The notes below the pieces were generated by a model. The model made no database searches. It had not been told where the DNA came from and was given only the letters and a program-made list of their open reading frames with translations. A stretch of 17,450 bases of DNA from assembly GCA_032160545.1 (NCBI GenBank), contig JAVHVN010000142.1:1-17450 (forward strand). Direction: 5' to 3'. Position 1 is the stretch's first letter. Every line of letters starts with the position of its first letter. This document shows, one piece after another, positions 12,182 through 17,450 of this stretch. The translations under genes were made by a program, and so were the position numbers. This stretch comes from DATGFB01 sp032160545. Lineage in GTDB: Bacteria > Actinomycetota > Actinomycetes > Mycobacteriales > Jatrophihabitantaceae.

Positions 12182-12598
12182 TCAGGCCAGCTCGGCGAGC
12201 TGCACGATGCGGAAGTGGTTGCCGAACGGGTCCCGGGCACCGCAGTCCACGCCATACGGCTGCTCCGTCGGTTCCTCGGTGAACTCGACGCCGCGTTCCT
12301 TGAGCGTCTCGTAGGTCTTACGACAGTCGTCGGTCGTCAGCCCGAAGGTGAAGCCGGTCGCACCCTTGGCCACCAGCTCGCGCGTCTGCTCGCCACTGGC
12401 AGGGTCCATCCCCGGCGGCCCGGGCAGTTCCAGCAGGATCTCACGGCCCGGGTCGCCGGGTACGCGAACCGTGAGAAAGCGCATCGGGCCGAAGTCCATG
12501 TCGACGCCCACCTCGAGGCCGAGCTTGTTGATGTAGAAGTCCAGCGCCTCGTCCTGGTCCAGCACAAAGACGTGGCTCATGTTGATCGAGTTGAACAC
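12182..12598 (-). CDS. VOC (glyoxalase/bleomycin-resistance) family protein, 138 aa
   Basis: The protein shows the paired beta-alpha-beta-beta-beta modules of the VOC superfamily: SHVFVLDQDEALDFYINKL then GVDMDFGPMRFLTVRVPGDP in the first, GFTFGLTTDDCRKTYETLKE then ARDPFGNHFRIVQ in the second. The DPFGNHF ending is characteristic. His9 and residues near Glu57 and the final His are possible metal ligands, but I cannot assign the reaction; VOC proteins include glyoxalase I, dioxygenases and resistance proteins. GGAGG in the upstream sequence is 5 nt from GTG 12598. It follows the AraC-type gene by 43 nt on the same strand, so the two are probably co-transcribed. Confidence 0.9.
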   Translation of the reverse strand: MFNSINMSHVFVLDQDEALDFYINKLGLEVGVDMDFGPMRFLTVRVPGDPGREILLELPGPPGMDPASGEQTRELVAKGATGFTFGLTTDDCRKTYETLKERGVEFTEEPTEQPYGVDCGARDPFGNHFRIVQLAELA

Positions 12599-12641
12599 TG
12601 TTTCCTCCGCGGGTGATCATTGGTGACGCCGACGCTATGGC

Positions 12642-13058
12642 TCAGTCGACGACACGCGCTTCTCCGAAACTGCTCGGTCTGGACCAGCTCATCGAGAAGC
12701 AGGTCGGTGCGACCAACACAACACGTTTGGCCCGGAATGCCGAGGGGGAAGCGCCCACGATCGTGCGAAACGTCCGGCTGAACGTCCCCAGGCTGGTGAA
12801 GCCGACCGCCATGCAGATCTCCGTAACTGGCCTATCGGTGACGCGGAGGAGAAACATCGCCCGCTCCACCCGGCGACGTTGCAGGTAGCGGTGCGGGGTC
12901 TCGCCGAAGGTCGCCCGGAAGGTGCGGATGAAGTGCGCCTCGGACACGTACGCGATCGCGGCCAGGGTGGGGATGTCCAAGGGCTCGGCATAGTCTCGAT
13001 CCATCGCATCCCGCGCTCGCAGCATGCGACGGTTGACCGCCTCCAACTCCCTGCTCAC
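12642..13058 (-). CDS. AraC/XylS-family regulator, DNA-binding domain only, 138 aa
   Basis: The protein consists mainly of the AraC C-terminal DNA-binding domain: a first helix-turn-helix LAAIAYVSEAHFIRTFRATF, the linker GETPHRYLQRRRVERAMFLL, and a second helix-turn-helix VTEICMAVGFTSLGTFSRTF ending VGASPSAFR. There is no N-terminal effector domain, so any signal sensing would need another partner. The last 30 residues are unrelated to the domain. It probably regulates the VOC gene 43 nt downstream, a pairing often seen in actinobacteria; the effector is unknown. GTG 13058 has a GGTGGA 8 nt upstream. Confidence 0.88.
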   Translation of the reverse strand: MSRELEAVNRRMLRARDAMDRDYAEPLDIPTLAAIAYVSEAHFIRTFRATFGETPHRYLQRRRVERAMFLLRVTDRPVTEICMAVGFTSLGTFSRTFRTIVGASPSAFRAKRVVLVAPTCFSMSWSRPSSFGEARVVD

Positions 13059-13242
13059 CCGGGTATTCCACCACGGCCGCGCGCGTCGCTCGGCACGGTC
13101 ATCCCAGAGCTGAAGACCGCCGGCCGTGACCGCCAGTGCCTCCTCGCGGGAGATACCAGCTACTCAGTGACGCGCGCACCCAACTCGCCGGATGCGGATC
13201 TTGACCGCGTGGCGTGGTCGGCGGAGAAGTCGTTCTGCGGCC

Positions 13243-13839
13243 TCAGCCGCGGATGACGGACACGACGCTGTAGATGCCAAGTGCGAGCATGACGGCGGCT
13301 GCGATGCGGGTGATCCATTTGATGGGGATGACCTTCAGCAGTGTCTTTCCACCAAGCAGGGCGAGCAGACCGACGGCCCACAGCCCGAGCACTGCGCCGA
13401 TGCCGACCGAGATCGGGTTGTTGTATTTGGCGGCGAGGTTCGCGGTCAGGATCTGGGTGAGGTCGCCCCATTCGGCCACGAAGATCACGCCGTAGCCGAG
13501 GGATGCGATTCTCCAGAAGCCCGCGGTGTCGGGGACAGCGGAGACTTCGGCTTCCTCCTCGTGCTCGCCTTCTATTCCCTCCCGCCAGATCAGAACCGCG
13601 CCTATCAGAAATAGCACCGCAACGACGGCTTCGACGCCCCGGCGCGGGAGCAGAGTGAGCAATGATCCGGCGCCCACAGCCACGATGACGTGGATCAGGA
13701 ACGCGGCGGCCATGCCCGCGAACACCCACCGCCACGGGAACCGGGTACCCAGCACCAGGCCGGCGACGGCGGTCTTGTCCGGAAGCTCGGCCACGAAGAT
13801 CAGTCCGAAGACGGTGGCGATGATGGCGATGTTCAGCAC
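13243..13839 (-). CDS. TMEM165/GDT1-family manganese exporter, 198 aa
   Basis: The protein has two copies of the family's signature in an internally repeated membrane protein: VAELPDKT at residues 16-23 and VAEWGDLT at 121-128 (family pattern E-x-G-D-K/L-[ST]). Six or so hydrophobic segments flank them, and the loop between contains an acidic EGEHEEEAEV. Bacterial members of this family (UPF0016) export Mn2+. The first motif has Pro where Gly is usual, as in other actinobacterial members. The start is GTG 13839, with GAAGGG 6 nt upstream; the longer frame to 13893 runs into the leader hairpin. The leader carries a yybP-ykoY riboswitch, which fits this function. Confidence 0.88.
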   Translation of the reverse strand: MLNIAIIATVFGLIFVAELPDKTAVAGLVLGTRFPWRWVFAGMAAAFLIHVIVAVGAGSLLTLLPRRGVEAVVAVLFLIGAVLIWREGIEGEHEEEAEVSAVPDTAGFWRIASLGYGVIFVAEWGDLTQILTANLAAKYNNPISVGIGAVLGLWAVGLLALLGGKTLLKVIPIKWITRIAAAVMLALGIYSVVSVIRG

Positions 13840-13857
13840 ACGGAGCCCTTCACATGG

Positions 13858-13907
13858 GGCTGCGGTCCGCTGTAACTCTGAAGAACGGAGCACGTCGGAC
13901 CGCAGCC
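13858..13907 (-). promoter_or_regulatory. perfect 12-bp inverted repeat, expression platform
   Basis: GGCTGCGGTCCG at 13858-13869 and its exact reverse complement at 13896-13907 are separated by 26 nt. The stem lies between the aptamer and the RBS of the exporter gene. No T-run follows, so a simple intrinsic terminator is unlikely; translation control or Rho involvement is possible. Confidence 0.65.
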
Positions 13908-13911
13908 GAGG

Positions 13912-14017
13912 CTGTCAATGTCCGAACGTCTCGTCCAGCCGCTCTCGCGGCCCTGGGCACCGGGCCGAATTTTCGCCGGCCAGTATGTCGACACCCAGTC
14001 GAGGGACTACTCCCGTT
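13912..14017 (-). ncRNA. yybP-ykoY manganese riboswitch (aptamer)
   Basis: The minus strand, read 5' to 3', has GGGAGTAG (14014-14007), then GTGTCGACATACTGG (13994-13980) and, near the 3' side, GACGAGACGTTCGG with ATTGACAG (13935-13912). GGGGAGUAG, GUCAACAUACU-like and GACRAGAC-like blocks in this order are the conserved parts of the yybP-ykoY class, which binds Mn2+ and usually controls manganese exporters. The downstream gene is such an exporter, so class and gene agree. The stems between the blocks were not folded. The exact ends are estimates. Confidence 0.85.
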
Positions 14018-14024
14018 CGACTTG

Positions 14025-14030
14025 ATCATA
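14025..14030 (-). promoter_or_regulatory. -10 element TATGAT of the exporter leader
   Basis: TATGAT on the minus strand lies 10 nt upstream of GGGAGTAG of the aptamer, so transcription should begin just before it. No strong -35 is seen at 17 bp. Confidence 0.5.
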
Positions 14031-14321
14031 CCGTTCGATGCTGGCGGCGCCTCACGCAGGTCTCCGTGTGCCCTTCGAGATGGACAGCTGGTGCAGTAGC
14101 ACCCGACATCGGTTCATGGCTCGTCGTCGCCATCTCCCAGACCGGGGACGCTGAAGACACGTTGCTACGCCGGCGCAGCCGTCGATAGCGACCGGCTGAT
14201 CGACACGACCGCACTGCTCGGCGGTGCCTCGACGGCCGCCGATGTGCGATGCCATGATTGTCCGAGGGTGGGCCGGCGGGCGGCCCAGCGCGCGGACCCT
14301 GCACCGGCGAGGTGGGCGGCG

Positions 14322-15692
14322 ATGCTCAGTCGTGCAGCGGTGGCCCTGGGCTTGAGTCCTGTGCAGCAGGACTACCTGCTGCAGGCGCGGCAGATGCAGT
14401 CGTTGTCCTTCATGGTGCACATTCCGCTGGTCTGCTTCGGGATCGCATTCCCGGCGATGATTCTGTTCATCGAGTGGCGCTACTTGCGCACCGGCGACGA
14501 GGTCTACAAGACGCTGGCCCGCCGGTGGACCAAGGTGCTGGTGACCCTGTTCGCGGCCGGAGTCGTGACCGGCACGATCCTCAGCTTCGAGATGGGCCTG
14601 CTATGGCCGGACTTCACCTCGACCTTCGGCAGCGTCTTCGGGCTCGGCTTCGCGATCGAGGGGTTTTCGTTCTTCCTCGAGGCGATCTTCATCGGCATCT
14701 ATGTGTACGGGTGGGACCGGCTGTCGCCGCGCGCGCACTTCCTCGTCGGCGTTCCGATCGCGATTGCCGGCGTGCTCGGTTCGTTCATGGTCATTTCGGT
14801 GAACGGTTGGATGAACCACCCGCAGGGCTTCCGGCTCGAGAACGGCCAGGTGACCGACGTGCATCCGGTGCGAGCGCTGTTCGGCAACCCGTACTTCTGG
14901 CACGAACTCGTCCACATGTATCTGGCCGGGTTCATGGTGACCGGTTTCCTCGTCGCCGGCGCCTACGCGATCGGCAAGCTGCGCGGCAGGTGGGATCGCT
15001 ATCACCGGATCGCGCTCGCGGTGCCGTTGACGGCAGCTGCGGTAGCTGCGCCGCTGCAGGTGCTGGTCGGTGATTGGGCTGCGCGGGTCGTGGCGACGGA
15101 CCAGCCGATCAAGCTGGCCGCGCTGGAGGGGTTGGGGCCGACCACGCGCGGGGCGCCTGAGCATCTGCTCGGCTGGTACACCGACGGCCGTGTTCAGTAC
15201 GGCATCGAGATTCCCCGGCTGTTGTCGCTGTTGGCCTTTCACAATCCGAATGCGACGGTGACCGGACTGGACACGGTTCCCGCCGGAGACATTCCGCCGG
15301 TCAACGTCGTGCGCATCGCGTTCCAGCTGATGGTCGGCATCGGGACGCTGCTGGCGCTGCTGTCGGTGATCTTCCTCTTCGTCCGGTGGCGGCGCGGCCG
15401 GCTGCCGGGCACGCTGTGGTTCTACCGGGCACTGGCGCTCGCCGGGCCGGCGGCGGTCGTCGCGCTGATCGCCGGTTGGGTGACCACGGAAGTGGGCCGC
15501 CAGCCCTGGGTCGTCTACCGGGTCATGCGCACGAACGAGGCGGTGACATCGGCGTCCGGCATTCCAGTGAGCTACGCAGTGCTGGCTCTCACCTACCTCG
15601 TCCTGATCGCAGCCGTCGCATGGGCGCTACGGCATCTCGCGATCAAGCCGTTGCCGGCGCCGTCGCCGTCGGACGTCACCCCGGTGGGCTGA
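14322..15692 (+). CDS. cydA: cytochrome bd-type oxidase subunit I, 456 aa
   Basis: The multi-helix membrane protein contains the expected haem-ligand landmarks of CydA: His33 in MQSLSFMVHIPLVCFG, Glu residues in LGFAIEGFSFFLEAIFIGIY, His198 in WHELVHMYLAGFMVTG, Met337 in FQLMVGIGTLL and GWVTTEVGRQPW near residue 384. The enzyme is a quinol:O2 oxidoreductase of the inner membrane with high oxygen affinity. The N-terminal 'QARQMQSLSFMVHIPL' type differs from the E. coli form, and the quinol-binding loop looks short, as in a CydA variant group. ATG 14322 has GAGGTGG upstream; GTG 14361 is an alternative. cydB follows 3 nt later. Confidence 0.93.
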   Translation: MLSRAAVALGLSPVQQDYLLQARQMQSLSFMVHIPLVCFGIAFPAMILFIEWRYLRTGDEVYKTLARRWTKVLVTLFAAGVVTGTILSFEMGLLWPDFTSTFGSVFGLGFAIEGFSFFLEAIFIGIYVYGWDRLSPRAHFLVGVPIAIAGVLGSFMVISVNGWMNHPQGFRLENGQVTDVHPVRALFGNPYFWHELVHMYLAGFMVTGFLVAGAYAIGKLRGRWDRYHRIALAVPLTAAAVAAPLQVLVGDWAARVVATDQPIKLAALEGLGPTTRGAPEHLLGWYTDGRVQYGIEIPRLLSLLAFHNPNATVTGLDTVPAGDIPPVNVVRIAFQLMVGIGTLLALLSVIFLFVRWRRGRLPGTLWFYRALALAGPAAVVALIAGWVTTEVGRQPWVVYRVMRTNEAVTSASGIPVSYAVLALTYLVLIAAVAWALRHLAIKPLPAPSPSDVTPVG

Positions 15693-15695
15693 GCC

Positions 15696-16904
15696 GTGCT
15701 GGAGACGATCGTGCTGCTGTTCGTGCTGGCGGGCCTGGTGCTCTACACCGTGCTGGCCGGCGCTGATTTCGGCGCCGGCTTGTGGCAGTTGCTTTCGGGG
15801 CCGGGTCCACACGGCCGGGCCATCCGTGATCACGCGCATCACGCGATGGCCCCGGTGTGGGAGGCCAACCATGTGTGGCTGATCTTCGTCCTCACGATCA
15901 CATGGACTGCGTTTCCGGTTGTATTCGGCTCGTTGGCCTCGACGCTCACCATTCCGCTCTCGCTCGCGGGGCTCGGCATCATCTTCCGAGGCCTGGCGTA
16001 CGCGCTTCAGTCCGCGACGGACGTGCCGCGGGAACGGCGCGTCATCGACACGATCTTCGCGATCTCGTCCGCCCTGACGCCGTTCATGCTGGGCGCCGCG
16101 GTCGGGGCGATCGCCTCCGGGCGAGTGCCGGTCGGCAACGCCGCCGGGGACCTGGTGAGCAGTTGGATCAACCCGACGTCGATCCTCATCGGCTGTCTGG
16201 CCGTGGCCGTCGGTGCGTTTCTCGCCGCGGTGTACCTGGCCGCGGACGCCGCGCGACTCGGCGATGCAGCCCTGCAACGAGCCTTCCGAACCCGAGCACT
16301 CGCGACCGGCGTGCTCACCGGCGCCCTCGCGGTAGCCGGTCTCGTCGGGGTGCACCACGACGCCCGGCACATCTACGACGGGCTGACGAGCGGCTACGGC
16401 CTCGCTGCGGTCATCGTCTCGGCATGCGCAGGGATCGGCACGCTCGTCCTGGTGTCGATCTCACGGTTCCAACTGGCTCGGCTCAGCGCTGCGCTCGCGG
16501 TGGCGGCGATCGTCGCCGGCTGGGCCGCTGCGCAGCGCCCGAGGGTGCTGCCCGGACTCACCCTGCACCAGGCCGCTGCAGGCCGTGCCACCTTGATCGC
16601 CGTGATCGTCGCCGTCGTGGTCGGCGGACTGATCCTCGCACCGTCGCTCGGCCTGCTATTCCGGCTGGTACTCGCGGGCGGATTCGATCCCGCGGCGGCG
16701 CACACGCAGGCACCGCCAGCGGGCGGTTCCGTGTCGCATCGATCACGGGGCAGGTATGCACGCGTCGCCGTCGTCTGCGCGGTCGCCGGCGTCGTGCTGC
16801 TCACCTTGCTCGACGGCGCACCGGCGCACGCGGTCGGTGTCGTGGTGCTTTTGGCCGCGGCCGCACTCACCTTCGCCGCCGTGTCGCCTGACGAGCTCGC
16901 CTGA
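15696..16904 (+). CDS. cydB: cytochrome bd-type oxidase subunit II, 402 aa
   Basis: The protein starts LETIVLLFVLAGLVLYTVLA and shows the subunit II signature PVWEANHVWLIFV at residues 54-66, followed by further membrane segments. Subunit II pairs with CydA in the bd oxidase. Two extra hydrophobic segments at the C-terminus (VAVVCAVAGVVLLTLL, then VGVVVLLAAAALTFAAV) make it longer than the usual 340-380 residues. GTG 15696 follows the cydA stop by 3 nt, so the genes are a translationally linked operon. The ABC transporter genes cydDC, often next to cydAB, do not follow immediately. Confidence 0.92.
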   Translation: MLETIVLLFVLAGLVLYTVLAGADFGAGLWQLLSGPGPHGRAIRDHAHHAMAPVWEANHVWLIFVLTITWTAFPVVFGSLASTLTIPLSLAGLGIIFRGLAYALQSATDVPRERRVIDTIFAISSALTPFMLGAAVGAIASGRVPVGNAAGDLVSSWINPTSILIGCLAVAVGAFLAAVYLAADAARLGDAALQRAFRTRALATGVLTGALAVAGLVGVHHDARHIYDGLTSGYGLAAVIVSACAGIGTLVLVSISRFQLARLSAALAVAAIVAGWAAAQRPRVLPGLTLHQAAAGRATLIAVIVAVVVGGLILAPSLGLLFRLVLAGGFDPAAAHTQAPPAGGSVSHRSRGRYARVAVVCAVAGVVLLTLLDGAPAHAVGVVVLLAAAALTFAAVSPDELA

Positions 16905-16927
16905 CGAGGACGACGTCGCCACGAGCT

Positions 16928-16964
16928 CTCGGCGTTCGGCCGGACAGTGAAATGGAGCGCCGAG
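16928..16964 (+). terminator. weak hairpin after cydB
   Basis: CTCGGCG (16928-16934) and CGCCGAG (16958-16964) can pair over 7 bp around a 23-nt loop. There is no T-run, so it is a weak candidate terminator. The stretch 16965-17060 has no other clear feature. Confidence 0.25.
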
Positions 16965-17060
16965 CGAAGGCCGGATCACAGCCTCAAACGCGGATACGGA
17001 TCGGATCGAGCCCACCACTGTGCCGGCCCGAGTACTCGATCTGGGGGGCCTCGCTCTTGG

Positions 17061-17090
17061 TTGACACACGGCCGACGAACAGCGAATAGT
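17061..17090 (+). promoter_or_regulatory. candidate promoter TTGACA / AATAGT
   Basis: TTGACA at 17061-17066 is a perfect -35; AATAGT at 17085-17090 with an 18-bp spacer is a weak -10. It precedes the secreted protein gene by about 76 nt. The match of only one hexamer keeps confidence low. Confidence 0.35.
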
Positions 17091-17166
17091 CCAATTGATA
17101 CGGCTTACCGGAGATGTCCCGGTGTCCCGTCCGAGAAGCGACCACCAACGTCGGAGGGTCCGCCTC

Positions 17167-17450
17167 ATGTCTCGTCGACTGCTCGCCGTGCTGTCCGGAT
17201 TCTTCGTCGCTGTCACCGGGACGACGGTCTTCACCGCTCCCGCCCACGCCTCACCCGCTCGCGCGATGCCCGCCCCGCCCGGTCTCGCCTCTGGCCCCGA
17301 AATCTCGGTGACCACCCGACTGACCGATCGGCGCGAGGTCGCGGCCGGCACGCGGGCCTACTCGATCGGCTTCGAGGACGGCCGGTTCTACGCCAACGGC
17401 TGGCACATCACCGGCGAGATGGGCGGCATCTGGACGCCGCCGATGAAGAT
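17167..17450 (+). CDS. secreted protein, probable carbohydrate-active enzyme (partial, runs off window)
   Basis: The N-terminus MSRRLLAVLSGFFVAVTGTT continues to VFTAPAHA-S, a Sec signal with cleavage probably after Ala28. After a proline-rich linker come TDRREVAAGTRAYSIGFEDG and RFYANGWHITGEMGGIWTPP. The 'AYxxGxEDGRFxAxGxHxxGEMGGIWTPP' stretch resembles the start of secreted actinobacterial proteins annotated as glycogen-debranching-like or six-hairpin glycosidases. I recall this only as a likeness, and the catalytic part lies outside the window. GGAGG ending 9-10 nt before ATG 17167 is the RBS. The frame stays open to the window end. Confidence 0.7.
   Translation, partial: MSRRLLAVLSGFFVAVTGTTVFTAPAHASPARAMPAPPGLASGPEISVTTRLTDRREVAAGTRAYSIGFEDGRFYANGWHITGEMGGIWTPPMK

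Noticed and set aside
13159..13256. Short plus-strand frame ending VAWSAEKSFCGLSRG
   Set aside because: It looks faintly protein-like but has no RBS or recognisable family and overlaps the end of the exporter gene.

Overview
The window is from a high-GC actinobacterium. This rests on strong G/C third positions, many GTG starts, leaderless-type promoters (a -10 hexamer 6-7 nt before the start codon) and many small Actinomycetota-specific protein families. The genus cannot be fixed from sequence alone. There is no rRNA, tRNA, CRISPR, transposase or integrase in view.

The window has two parts. From about 0.3 to 11.3 kb there is a loose array of small, mostly single-gene units on both strands: small orphan proteins, PH-like and DUF2550-like proteins, a transglutaminase-like protein, a methylenetetrahydrofolate reductase-like protein, two small dimeric-barrel-type proteins, a GNAT acetyltransferase, small membrane proteins and a META/HslJ-type lipoprotein. 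The units are separated by about 17 copies of one short imperfect inverted repeat (left arm ATCCGNNCATGCCGC, middle often GTGCG, right arm TGCCGATGNNCGGAT). Every copy I could orient points the same way, whatever the direction of the neighbouring gene. Most intact units have their own -10-like hexamer just ahead of the start codon. At least six units are broken by frameshifts or an in-frame stop (690-961, 1019-1420, 3061-3436, 3505-3734, 8531-8843, 10410-10789). This repeat-punctuated array is the most unusual thing here. It resembles a gene-cassette array in layout but lacks the core sites of a classical integron.

From about 11.4 kb to the end the layout is ordinary and convincing repeat copies stop: a secreted protein, an AraC-type regulator followed by a VOC/glyoxalase-family gene, a TMEM165/GDT1-type manganese exporter, cydAB for a cytochrome bd-type oxidase, and the start of a secreted protein that runs off the window. 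The exporter (minus strand) has a 5' leader with the conserved blocks of the yybP-ykoY manganese riboswitch, a -10 element before it and a perfect 12-bp inverted repeat between aptamer and gene. The exporter and cydAB diverge from a shared intergenic region.

Gene starts in the repeat zone are often uncertain, because the repeat contains ATGCCG and so creates false start codons. Where I moved a start, the reason is given in the entry.
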